Source of the DNA: a bacterium
GTDB taxonomy: Bacteria > Patescibacteriota > Minisyncoccia > JAHIHE01 > JAGLIN01
DNA length: 32,565 nt
Direction: 5' to 3'
Assembly (NCBI GenBank): GCA_030638825.1
Contig: DAOWDU010000009.1
Span: forward strand, 1 to 32,565
How positions within the stretch are numbered: the first letter of the stretch is position 1; each line of letters starts with the position of its first letter. Position numbers and translations under genes: made by a program. The notes below the pieces were generated by a model. The model searched no databases. It saw only the letters and a program-made list of their open reading frames with translations, and was not told where the DNA came from. Of this stretch, positions 14,007 to 20,508 are shown piece after piece.

Positions 14007-14078
14007 TTAACATGCTAACATTTTAACATCTTAACAATTTTTAAATTTTGTTTAAATGTTAAAATGTTTATATGTTAA
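14007..14078. repeat. Inverted repeat in the Lys-His tRNA spacer
   Basis: Perfect 13-base arms AACATTTTAACAT (14017-14029) and ATGTTAAAATGTT (14056-14068), extended outside by TTAACAT/ATGTTAA (14007-14013, 14072-14078). It lies immediately upstream of tRNA-His, the integration target. Confidence 0.6.
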
Positions 14079-14087
14079 TATGAATAT

Positions 14088-14162
14088 GGTGGCTATGGTG
14101 TAGCGGTAACACTAGAGGTTGTGGTCCTCTCGTCTCGGGTTCAACTCCCGATAGCCACCCCA
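14088..14162 (+). tRNA. tRNA-His (GTG), integration target
   Basis: G-1 at 14088 with acceptor GTGGCTA/TAGCCAC, C73 at 14159, anticodon loop TTGTGGT in stem AGAGG/CCTCT giving GTG, and T loop TTCAACT. Unlike the two tRNAs before it, CCA is encoded (14160-14162). Its 3' half is overlapped on the other strand by the serine recombinase gene, as expected when an element has integrated here. Confidence 0.95.
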
Positions 14163-15746
14163 ATCGGAAAAAGCAGGCGCAAAAGCCCTGCTTTTTGTTT
14201 TGGTTGAGCGGAAATCCGTCGGTTCTAACCTTACAATTCCGTTTTCTTCTATTTTACTGAGGTTGGAAATGGGGATTAACCATTCTACTGGTTCTATGCT
14301 GAGTTCACCACCCTTAAGGTTGTAAATTTGCCCCAAGGCTGATAGAATCTCCCTTTTAGCTTGTAAGTCCCCATTAATAAACCTTTCCCTGGCATAAGCG
14401 GCAAAGTTGAACGCTTTTTCCACTAAATCAACCCAGTTTTGTCCTCTATCCTGACTTTGATCTAATTTCGCTCTTATCTTGATAATTTGATTCTGCAGTT
14501 CTTTTCTTTCTTTCACAAATTCATCGTCATCAATAAGATCTCTTAATCTTAACTTAGTGAGATTGTCTAATTGATTTTGCAGTCCTAAATATTTTTTGTT
14601 TAGCATTTCATATCCTTGATTGCGAGCTTCTATTTCTTTTTCGTTATTTCCTCTAATCACATCCAATGCCCATTCTTTAAATTCTTCCGGGATTGTATAT
14701 TTTTCAATTTCGTTAACGATCTGCTCTTCTAAATTATCTAGATTTATTGTCGGTTCAGCGCATTTAATTTCTTTTTTTCTTCTTGTACAGCGATAGTAAG
14801 TATAAGTCGCGTATTCCTTTTTGCTTTTGATAAATTTTCTCTTTTCTTCTGCCGTTACTAAACATCCGCAATTACCACATCTGATAATTCCCGTAAACGC
14901 GAATGCGTGAGTTTTAGCTTTCGGCTTATCTTTCTTTCCTAATAATTCCTGCACTCTATCAAACTCATCAACAGTAATCATCGGCTCATGTTCGCCTTTA
15001 TGTATTTTGCCATTGTATTTAAAATATCCATAATAAAAAGGATCGCCAAAAATTCTGTAAATCTCACTTGCAGACAATGGTCTGTTTCCGCCCCGTTTTG
15101 TTTTTCTTGTTAAATAACCCCATTCGTTATTCGCTATATTTAATATCTTTGGTGGTTGATAATTGTCCGTCAACATTAAGTCCCACATTTTTCTGACTAA
15201 ATTAAATCTCTCTTCGTCTTTTACAATAATCTTTTCTATTACATCATTTTTATATCCTTGCGTAGCTTTACTTGGAAACCATCCTCTCTGGACTTTGCCT
15301 TCAAGTCCTCTTTTTGTATTTTTTCTTAGGTCCAAAATAAACTGATTGGCCATTCCGCTTTCCACGCTGAACATCAAAACATTATCCTCTGGAAGATATT
15401 GTTTATCAATGGTCTGTATCGCTTTGATAGTTCCCTGTTGCAATAACCAATTTATTTTACCGCTATCAACTGGATTTCTGGACAAGCGATTTATCTGCCA
15501 GCACAATATTCCATCAGCTTTCCCTTTTTCAATTCTTTTCAGCATATCTTCAAAAATAGGTCTGGCATTTGGTTGTTTTGCCGATTTAGATTCCGTAAGA
15601 ATTTCTACAATATCCAAATCCAAATCATTTGCCAATTCTTTCAAACGATTTGTTTGATCATCAATAGATTGCACTTGCCTATCTTCGCTCTCCGATGATT
15701 TTCTGGCATAGAGAAAATATTTTATTTTTGTTTCATCTTGTTTCAT
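14112..15746 (-). CDS. Large serine recombinase (integrase)
   Basis: 544 residues. It catalyses site-specific integration and excision through a serine-DNA covalent intermediate. The N-terminal resolvase domain (about 8-150) has YARKSSES with the nucleophile in Ser17/Ser18 and the INRLSRNPVDSGKI helix. A recombinase domain follows, then a zinc ribbon with Cys290, Cys293, Cys320 and Cys329, and a coiled-coil region (about 375-430) typical of directional control. The last 16 residues, WGGYRELNPRREDHNL, are read from the antisense strand of tRNA-His; Trp529 is the complement of the CCA end. So the present C-terminus is created by the integration site. This gene almost certainly moves the island to its right. 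Confidence 0.93.
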   Translation of the reverse strand: MKQDETKIKYFLYARKSSESEDRQVQSIDDQTNRLKELANDLDLDIVEILTESKSAKQPNARPIFEDMLKRIEKGKADGILCWQINRLSRNPVDSGKINWLLQQGTIKAIQTIDKQYLPEDNVLMFSVESGMANQFILDLRKNTKRGLEGKVQRGWFPSKATQGYKNDVIEKIIVKDEERFNLVRKMWDLMLTDNYQPPKILNIANNEWGYLTRKTKRGGNRPLSASEIYRIFGDPFYYGYFKYNGKIHKGEHEPMITVDEFDRVQELLGKKDKPKAKTHAFAFTGIIRCGNCGCLVTAEEKRKFIKSKKEYATYTYYRCTRRKKEIKCAEPTINLDNLEEQIVNEIEKYTIPEEFKEWALDVIRGNNEKEIEARNQGYEMLNKKYLGLQNQLDNLTKLRLRDLIDDDEFVKERKELQNQIIKIRAKLDQSQDRGQNWVDLVEKAFNFAAYARERFINGDLQAKREILSALGQIYNLKGGELSIEPVEWLIPISNLSKIEENGIVRLEPTDFRSTKTKSRAFAPAFSDWGGYRELNPRREDHNL

Positions 15747-15875
15747 ATAATTGTAATAAAACTCAAATGGATAACATTGACTAATCTTATATATTCGCTA
15801 ATTAGATCAGCAACAACATTATACCGCTATTTTTCAATAAGGCTAGCAGATTTTCCGAGTTACAAATTCCTCTAT

Positions 15876-16388
15876 TTAAGGCAACAATTTATCCATCTTT
15901 TTCATTATTTCTTTCAAATCTTCACTTGCGTCTGCTTCCGACTTGTCTTTGAAATCTTCTATTATTTTTAACCACGCCATTACTTCCGGGGCCTTGCCGG
16001 TCTTCATTGCTGTTTTGCCCAACGCCATTATTACATTCGGCGTGATCATTTTCGCCCATCTCTTAATACTGCCATATATCAAATTCTCATCAATCAATAT
16101 CTTATTCCATTCTGTACAAGTCCCGATTTTTATCTTAAATCTTTTCGCAAATTCTGTCTGTGTTTTAATCTCAAGCATTAATATTGACAACTCATCATCT
16201 ATTCCAAACTTTTCAAGTGTTGCCCTATTTACCCCTTTCAACATAGCTGGCAATGACTTCCAGATGATATAGGTCTGGAACTCGGCACTCTTACGAACGC
16301 TTTTTTCCTCATCAATCTCCTTTGCCCTATCTCTAATTTTTGCCGTTATTTGCCGTTTCGTTTTTGTCGTTTTTTTTAATCTTTTCAT
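15876..16388 (-). CDS. HTH protein, phage terminase-small-subunit-like
   Basis: 170 residues. The first 30 residues are very basic (MKRLKKTTKTKRQITAKIRDR). The core TQTEFAKRFKIKIGTCTEWNKI (about 82-103) reads as a helix-turn-helix of the type found in small terminase subunits and the phBC6A51-like insertion-element HTH family. A helical C-terminal half follows and ends in the acidic SEADASEDLKEIMKKMDKLLP. No large terminase or capsid gene is in the window, so a role as DNA-binding accessory of the recombinase, which lies 129 bases downstream on the same strand, is as plausible as a phage role. Assignment is by motif impression. Confidence 0.55.
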   Translation of the reverse strand: MKRLKKTTKTKRQITAKIRDRAKEIDEEKSVRKSAEFQTYIIWKSLPAMLKGVNRATLEKFGIDDELSILMLEIKTQTEFAKRFKIKIGTCTEWNKILIDENLIYGSIKRWAKMITPNVIMALGKTAMKTGKAPEVMAWLKIIEDFKDKSEADASEDLKEIMKKMDKLLP

Positions 16389-16420
16389 ACGCTTTTAGTT
16401 ATTTAATTTAAATAATTCTT

Positions 16421-16558
16421 TTATTTCCGTCTATCTTTTTCTAATAATTTTTTAAAATAAAGGTTCCAACTTAATTCTTTTGGCTTTTCCTCTTTTAATA
16501 TGGCATAAACTTTTTCTGATAACCTAAATGTTTTAACTTTGTAGTGTATATTTTTCAT
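16421..16558 (-). CDS. Small ribbon-helix-helix-like protein, 45 aa
   Basis: Translation begins MKNIHYKVKTFRLSEKVYAI and ends YFKKLLEKDRRK. A short strand (KVKTFRLS), a helix (EKVYAILKEEK) and a second helix (SWNLYFKKLLEK) give the layout of Arc/CopG-type ribbon-helix-helix repressors. It lies 32 bases upstream of the HTH gene on the same strand, so the two are probably cotranscribed with the recombinase. An AGGAGG occurs about 30 bases upstream, too far to serve this ATG, so the start is not certain. It may be a local repressor of the integration module. Confidence 0.6.
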   Translation of the reverse strand: MKNIHYKVKTFRLSEKVYAILKEEKPKELSWNLYFKKLLEKDRRK

Positions 16559-16982
16559 ATTATATTACTAATTGTGTTACTTAGCCCCCACCTCCTATAA
16601 CCTTCCTCTTCCTTAGCATTTTATTAAGGCAGAGTATACTTTTTAGTATCCATATTCTCTTAGTTAAGAGAACTGCGATAAATAATTAAAAGAACAAATT
16701 TTTAAATAATTATTTTTGCTGAAGGGGTCGGATAGGAATAGATGCGCTTGTATTTCTCCCAAATTATTTTAAATCGCTTGGAGGTGGTGCACATAACCGT
16801 TTGGGTTACGATATTAAGCTATAAGCTTATGCTTAGCAGCAAGAATGTTGCTATGTATAAAATTACAGATAATTTGTATTTTAAAGTGTTTGAGAATAAA
16901 AGACAGTGTGAATATCATCTTGTGAAAATAAAATTAAATGCGGAACAATTACTATCAGATTTATACCTTCCACAGCTACATT
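16559..16982. other. 424-bp gap with several hairpins, no convincing gene
   Basis: Holds perfect small inverted repeats: TTCTCTTA-GT-TAAGAGAA near 16658-16675, TAAGCT-ATA-AGCTTA near 16813-16828 and TAACC...GGGTTA near 16795-16808. TATACT is present on the minus strand near 16640 as a possible -10 for the leftward module. A plus-strand frame from 16742 (95 codons) runs through the hairpins and into the opposing gene, and is not accepted. Confidence 0.4.
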
Positions 16983-17183
16983 TCAAAGATTGCATAAGTG
17001 TTTTAGGAGATTCCTTTTTTCTTTTCTAGAATAATCATTTTTATCAACCAATCTATTAAACCAGTAATATATAGTTGCTTTCTTAAATTTCTGTTTTGTC
17101 ACTGCCATGGAAAAGCAGATATAAGAACTTAGAAGTTCGTTTTTAATTGATATATTATTGTATCTTCTTTCTAACGATTTCAT
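16983..17183 (-). CDS. Small conserved-type protein, 66 aa
   Basis: The protein starts MKSLERRYNNISIKNELLSS, continues SYICFSMAVTKQKFKKATIYYW and ends FNRLVDKNDYSRKEKRNLL plus a short tail. It is basic and mostly helical. From memory, proteins with an LERRF-N-I start and a WFNKLVxKxDY core recur near recombinases in CPR genomes, but I cannot name a family or function. It starts 17 bases after the stop of the 54-aa gene on the same strand and is presumably in the same transcript. The helix-turn-helix-like spacing around KKATIYYWFNRLV suggests nucleic-acid binding, as inference. Confidence 0.6.
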   Translation of the reverse strand: MKSLERRYNNISIKNELLSSYICFSMAVTKQKFKKATIYYWFNRLVDKNDYSRKEKRNLLKHLCNL

Positions 17184-17199
17184 GCTTATAACTTTTAAT

Positions 17200-17364
17200 T
17201 TAATTATTTTCTTTTTGATTTTGTTTATTATCCGGACTACAAATCGTTTTAATCAGATTTACTAATTTGATCCCTTTTTCACAAGCTTCTTCTTTGGAAA
17301 TTTCCTCGCCAAATCGGTTTTTCCATAGAAGCTGAAAAGATGTTACTTGTTTATTTGACAACAT
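17200..17364 (-). CDS. Small conserved-type protein, 54 aa
   Basis: The sequence begins MLSNKQVTSFQLLWKNRFGE, followed by EISKEEACEKGIKLVNLIKT. The FQxLxxxxFGxEIxxEEAxExGxKLVxLI pattern is one I associate with a tiny protein common in CPR mobile regions; no function is known to me. One helix pair and a hydrophilic tail (SPDNKQNQKENN) are visible. It directly follows the DUF5659-like gene (one base between the two frames), so they are translationally linked. Confidence 0.65.
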   Translation of the reverse strand: MLSNKQVTSFQLLWKNRFGEEISKEEACEKGIKLVNLIKTICSPDNKQNQKENN

Positions 17365-17365
17365 T

Positions 17366-17629
17366 TTAATTAGAACTAAAGATTTGATTTTTTAATCGTT
17401 TCAATTGATTAAAATAAGTTTGAGCATCCACCGATGACTTGAAATTCCAATAATTTTTTATTGCATTATCTATGTCATCATCTCGCTTCAAAATAAATAG
17501 AACTTTACTTTTTAATGTTTTATCCAAATCTATCAATTCAAATTTCTTGGATAATAAAAAAGCAACAAGTCCAATATCATGACTAGAAAAAAATTGTTGC
17601 GCGTTTTTCTTTTGAGATTGTTTTTTCAT
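17366..17629 (-). CDS. DUF5659-like small protein, 87 aa
   Basis: The chosen ATG at 17629 gives MKKQSQKKNAQQFFSSHDIG and then LVAFLLSKKFELIDLDKTLK, a strand-rich middle (SKVLFILKRDDDIDNAIKNYW) and a helical end (VDAQTYFNQLKRLKNQIF). The order of short elements (S/T-x-D at the start, F-x-F-x-D in the middle, A-x-x-Y-W and a final LK helix) matches DUF5659 proteins as I recall them. Function unknown. An upstream in-frame start at 17677 exists but lies inside the terminator hairpin of the preceding gene, so it is rejected. Confidence 0.6.
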   Translation of the reverse strand: MKKQSQKKNAQQFFSSHDIGLVAFLLSKKFELIDLDKTLKSKVLFILKRDDDIDNAIKNYWNFKSSVDAQTYFNQLKRLKNQIFSSN

Positions 17630-17665
17630 AATTTTTATTTGATTAATTGTAATTTTGTTTGCAAA

Positions 17666-17692
17666 TAAAAAAGCCAAAGTTTTTATACTTTG
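17666..17692 (-). terminator. Intrinsic terminator of the winged-helix gene
   Basis: On the minus strand CAAAGT, loop ATAAAA, ACTTTG, then GC and six T. It separates the regulator at 17768-18625 from the small-gene module. Confidence 0.75.
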
Positions 17693-17767
17693 ACTTTACT
17701 TTAGTTCGTAAAAGAAATACACGGAATGAACATAGCTTTATTCTGCTCTAATGTGCATTGAATGTGA

Positions 17768-18625
17768 TTAAGTAATCAATCTATAACCGTGCCCTTTTAT
17801 ATTTTTAATACAGTCTTTATTTTTTGCTTTTTTCTTGGGTAAAATTCCTAAAGTTTTTTTGATGTTTCTTATTACAAAAGTAAGGTTTCTTTTCATTGTT
17901 TTAGACGAATTCTTTCCGAGCAAATCTTCATATGTGGCAATATGATTTTCTAATGTAGAAATTTTTAGCAGAACTTTAAATTCCTCACTTGTTGGATTAA
18001 GTTCGCTTTCAATGTTATTCAATTTTACTACGCCATTTTTATTGTTTATAAACAGAAAACCAAATTTAGTTTTGATTTTGATGTCCCCATTTTTACTTTT
18101 GGTTTTTTCACTTTCAATTCTCTCCGAGTCTTTAGTTTTACTATTTTTTTTCAACTCTTCCCTAATAACTTGCTCTATTTGCCAAAGCAAATCAAGACCT
18201 GTTGCTCCACTATATTGTAACACCAACGCACTTTTTAAATTGTCTTTCGAAACACCATAAAGACGACCTTCAGAATTTAACCAGTCCTCTTGAGCCTTTT
18301 TTTTATTTTCAATTTCCTCAATTTCAAAAAAGTTCAGATCTTCATTGTTTTCTTTTAAATATTCTTCTAAACAATGATAATATTCTTTATTAATAATTTT
18401 TATTGTTTCGTCCCCACTTATTTTATTAAGTGCTGTGGTCATCGTTAAACTTTCTTCATAACTAAACCCGCTCTTTTTTAGAGTTTTGAGTGGTATTGTT
18501 ATTGTCAGTAACAATCTATTAATACCTTCAAGTTCTACCTGATTTTTAATAAGTTTTATAAACTTATTGATTCTTTGTAAATTTTCTTCAGAATATTTAG
18601 ACGGATCAAATTTTATCTTTACCAT
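17768..18625 (-). CDS. Transcription regulator with OmpR/PhoB-type winged helix
   Basis: 285 residues. The C-terminal 90 residues form a Trans_reg_C winged helix: LNPTSEEFKVLLKISTLENH, ATYEDLLGKNSS, FVIRNIKKTLGI and the end IKNIKGHGYRLIT, the GxGY(R/K) wing typical of OmpR-type domains. There is no receiver domain and no phospho-acceptor Asp pattern. The N-terminal two thirds are helical and unrecognised (about 1-185), perhaps a sensor or multimerisation part. It has its own promoter (TTGATG-17-TAGAAT) and terminator. It diverges from the structured RNA and small-peptide operon at 18750 onward, the natural first target for this regulator. Confidence 0.75.
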   Translation of the reverse strand: MVKIKFDPSKYSEENLQRINKFIKLIKNQVELEGINRLLLTITIPLKTLKKSGFSYEESLTMTTALNKISGDETIKIINKEYYHCLEEYLKENNEDLNFFEIEEIENKKKAQEDWLNSEGRLYGVSKDNLKSALVLQYSGATGLDLLWQIEQVIREELKKNSKTKDSERIESEKTKSKNGDIKIKTKFGFLFINNKNGVVKLNNIESELNPTSEEFKVLLKISTLENHIATYEDLLGKNSSKTMKRNLTFVIRNIKKTLGILPKKKAKNKDCIKNIKGHGYRLIT

Positions 18626-18661
18626 AATAATTCAATTTTAATTTTCATTGTAATTTTCTTC

Positions 18662-18690
18662 ATTCTAACTTATTTTTAGCTATTCATCAA
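18662..18690 (-). promoter_or_regulatory. Promoter of the winged-helix regulator
   Basis: On the minus strand TTGATG (complement of 18685-18690), 17 bases, TAGAAT (18662-18667). Between this and the divergent promoter, AAGGTTTG (18689-18696) and CAAACCT (18727-18733) form an inverted repeat that could be an operator. Confidence 0.6.
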
Positions 18691-18714
18691 GGTTTGCGTC
18701 TTGCTTAATTAAAC

Positions 18715-18743
18715 TTGATTTTTATTCAAACCTATGCTAAATT
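18715..18743 (+). promoter_or_regulatory. Divergent promoter of the structured RNA
   Basis: TTGATT (18715-18720), 17 bases ending in TGC, then TAAATT (18738-18743), an extended -10. Start expected near 18750. Confidence 0.5.
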
Positions 18744-18757
18744 ACAAATGACAATTA

Positions 18758-18912
18758 GATGCCTAACCCTCGTAATTTTTTACGAGGTATGGTACACAAA
18801 ATCCTATCCTACGAAAATGGTCTTCTGACCAGTACTTGTAGGATAGGTCTATACTCGAAAGGGTATAGCGATAACACCGAAAGGGGTTATCGGCTGGCGG
18901 AAGACTTTTTTT
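18758..18912 (+). ncRNA. Compact multi-hairpin RNA with two GAAA tetraloops and a U-tract
   Basis: Four hairpins lie almost without linkers. H1: CCTCGTAA/TTACGAGG (18768-18775, 18780-18787). H2: CCTATCCTAC/GTAGGATAGG (18803-18812, 18838-18847) with an apical TGGTC-TTCT-GACCA. H3: eight pairs capped by GAAA (18849-18868). H4: ten positions with one mismatch, capped by GAAA (18869-18892). A tail and seven T (18906-18912) follow. GTCTTC in H2 (18820-18825) is complementary to GAAGAC (18900-18905) right before the T-run, so a pseudoknot or alternative stem is possible. TAACC near the 5' end (18764-18768) can also compete for GGTTA of H4. It lies 29 bases upstream of a small operon, so a cis-regulatory attenuator is likely; a trans-acting RNA is the alternative. 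No known class recognised. Confidence 0.75.
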
Positions 18913-18940
18913 GGTATCTGAATAAATTATAATAACAAAT

Positions 18941-19015
18941 ATGAAAAATCGATTTAAAAAAAATAACAAACAAAATAGAGAAAATACTATCACAGAAAGC
19001 GAGGTGAAAATATGA
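18941..19015 (+). CDS. 24-aa leader-type ORF coupled to the membrane peptide
   Basis: The frame reads MKNRFKKNNKQNRENTITES followed by EVKI and TGA. It is very basic and Asn-rich. The stop overlaps the next ATG (ATGA at 19012-19015), the usual sign of translational coupling, and the GAGGTG ribosome site of the next gene lies inside it. TATAAT at 18928-18933 precedes it without a good -35. It could be a real micro-protein or a coupling leader. Confidence 0.4.
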   Translation: MKNRFKKNNKQNRENTITESEVKI

Positions 19016-19185
19016 TATACGAACTTTTAGACTTAATGGCGTGGATATTTGTCATCGTGGTAGTGGGAGGGATAATATTAACAGCCCTAGGGTTGATTTT
19101 GGAGAAATTAAGAGACTGGAAATTAGGAGACTGGATATGGGCGATAATCTTCGCACTGATGATCCTCTATTCGCTAACGGAATAA
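19012..19185 (+). CDS. 57-aa two-helix membrane peptide
   Basis: Begins MIYELLDLMAWIFVIVVVGG and continues IILTALGLILEKLRDWKLGD, then WIWAIIFALMILYSLTE. Two hydrophobic helices (about 8-30 and 40-55) are joined by a short charged loop. GAGGTG lies 6 bases before ATG. It is coupled to the 24-aa ORF and sits downstream of the structured RNA. Size and topology are compatible with a holin-like or toxin-like peptide or a small membrane regulator; none is proven. Confidence 0.65.
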   Translation: MIYELLDLMAWIFVIVVVGGIILTALGLILEKLRDWKLGDWIWAIIFALMILYSLTE

Positions 19186-19205
19186 TTAAAATTTAAAATA
19201 AATCT

Positions 19206-19388
19206 ATAAACAAAAACGGTTTAACTTTCATTGGCATCTTTCTGCTTTTCGCAGGACTATCCAATTTAATACAGCCTAACTTTGGCTTCTCGGATACCGA
19301 AGGATCCGAAGCTAGAGGCTATAATGCTGTAATATTATTAATATACATACTTGGTCCGATTTTTCTTTACAAGGGCATTAAAAAATAA
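19206..19388 (+). pseudogene. 60-codon hydrophobic frame lacking a standard start codon
   Basis: The frame is open from the stop at about 19194-19196 to TAA at 19388. From an ATA at 19206 it reads INKNGLTFIGIFLLFAGLSN and ends AVILLIYILGPIFLYKGIKK, clearly a two-helix small membrane protein. No ATG, GTG or TTG lies before the first helix. Either the start was lost (ATG to ATA) or an unusual start is used. It follows the 57-aa membrane peptide by 20 bases and may once have been in the same operon. Confidence 0.35.
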
Positions 19389-19422
19389 TTTATCATTAGC
19401 TTAGTATTAAAATAATTATTTT

Positions 19423-19569
19423 ATGCATTTGAAAAAATTAACTAAAGAGAAAAAACTGATAGAAGAAAAAAGAGAAAGATTAAAGAGAGAAATGTTTTTA
19501 TTGCTCCTAAGACAGGAACAGATAAAAGAAAATCTGATCAGGAAGATCGCAAAAAAACCAAAAGCATAG
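19423..19569 (+). CDS. Possible 48-aa charged helical peptide
   Basis: Reads MHLKKLTKEKKLIEEKRERL followed by KREMFLLLLRQEQIKENLIR and a basic tail KIAKKPKA. It looks like a single amphipathic helix. There is no clear ribosome site. Low-complexity Lys/Glu composition makes chance possible in AT-rich DNA. It is the last frame in the small rightward group and faces the NERD gene. Confidence 0.3.
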   Translation: MHLKKLTKEKKLIEEKRERLKREMFLLLLRQEQIKENLIRKIAKKPKA

Positions 19570-19671
19570 AAAGAATTAAAAGCTTTTTTAACCCCTTTTT
19601 TAGGTGTCCGAAAATTTCTCGTTCTGTTTAGTAAATTTAGAAAATGCAAACTCCAAGCGGAAAATAATTCG

Positions 19672-20361
19672 TCATTTTCGCATTTTTAATTCCCTTACGC
19701 CTTTATTATGTAATTTTCGTAATTCTTTGTCTTGAATATTGGCATTTGCTAAAGTATTATAAATCTCATCGCGTTCAGCGTCGGTAAATACCTGAACTTT
19801 ATAATTTTCAATTTTTCTTACAATATCGCGCGCATAACCAACTGAATCTGTTCCTGAAATTTTCAACTTTCCGGCATTTGGAAATATGATAAAAGACAGT
19901 ATTTGCGCTTTTGGATATTTAGATTTTACAAATTCCTCAATTGCTTTTATGTGAGCATAGTTTTGTCGCAATGGATTGTAAAATCTTTCTTTGTATTTAT
20001 ATATAACTTGTGTCCAATATTTATCGTTTGCGTTTCCAAAAATCCATCCTTTGTATGATTTCGTTTCAATGCAAAATATGCCATAATTTGAAACAACAAC
20101 ATGATCAAGCTGAGTCATATTTAAATTGCCGTTGGAAGGCAATAACAAATCATCTAAAACTTTGTAATGAGCCAGATCAAGATTGAATAATTTTCTTGAA
20201 ACAAATTTTTCTCCAATTAGTCCTTTTAAATATGGGAGTTTTATTTTGATGATTGCCATAATTATTAGCGTAACTGCCATCACAATCCATACTTGCCACA
20301 AAGAAAGAAACATGGTTAATAGTCCCTTATTTGTTTCATCTGCCATACTATTCCAATCCAT
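19672..20361 (-). CDS. Membrane-anchored NERD (nuclease-related domain) protein
   Basis: 229 residues. An N-terminal membrane helix (about 20-40) is followed by the NERD domain: GLIGEKFVSRKL (Gly50, Glu51), QLDHVVVSNYGIF (Asp86, His87) and IETKSYKG (Glu99, Lys101). These match the D-ExK pattern of the PD-(D/E)xK nuclease-like fold, so the catalytic set seems intact. NERD proteins are found with defense and plasmid genes and are thought to act on DNA or RNA. It is the last gene of the leftward operon, 147 bases after the PIN-like gene, separated by a short palindromic region. The C-terminal 40 residues are charged and helical. Confidence 0.8.
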   Translation of the reverse strand: MDWNSMADETNKGLLTMFLSLWQVWIVMAVTLIIMAIIKIKLPYLKGLIGEKFVSRKLFNLDLAHYKVLDDLLLPSNGNLNMTQLDHVVVSNYGIFCIETKSYKGWIFGNANDKYWTQVIYKYKERFYNPLRQNYAHIKAIEEFVKSKYPKAQILSFIIFPNAGKLKISGTDSVGYARDIVRKIENYKVQVFTDAERDEIYNTLANANIQDKELRKLHNKGVRELKMRK

Positions 20362-20406
20362 AGTTTTTATTTATAATTAATTACTCTACATCTAAATATA
20401 CGGGAG

Positions 20407-20450
20407 CGGATTTGCAATCCGTTTCTTTTTGTTTTGAAGAATGGAAACGG
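20407..20450. repeat. Short nested inverted repeats between the PIN-like and NERD genes
   Basis: CGGATT-TGC-AATCCG (20407-20421) overlaps CCGTTTC (20419-20425), whose complement GAAACGG lies at 20444-20450. No T-run follows on the minus strand, so termination is doubtful; it resembles the other dispersed palindromes. Confidence 0.45.
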
Positions 20451-20508
20451 TTTTTGTGTTTTTTAAACTTTGAGAACTGACTACAAACCAGTTTTTGCAT
20501 GAAAGATA

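Noticed and set aside
13846-14078. CRISPR array from repeated AT-rich words between the tRNA genes
   Set aside because: The repeats are short inverted pairs without regular spacing or unique spacers, and no cas gene is present.
16742-17029. Plus-strand frame of 95 codons as a gene
   Set aside because: It runs through several small palindromes, overlaps the better-supported opposing 66-aa gene, has no convincing ribosome site and no recognisable protein pattern.
17630-17677. Longer N-terminus for the DUF5659-like protein
   Set aside because: The upstream start lies inside the terminator hairpin of the preceding gene; the ATG at 17629 begins the family-like sequence.
18763-18993. Minus-strand frame of 76 codons across the structured RNA
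   Set aside because: It is the shadow of hairpin-forming sequence whose U-tract and promoter point to the plus strand.
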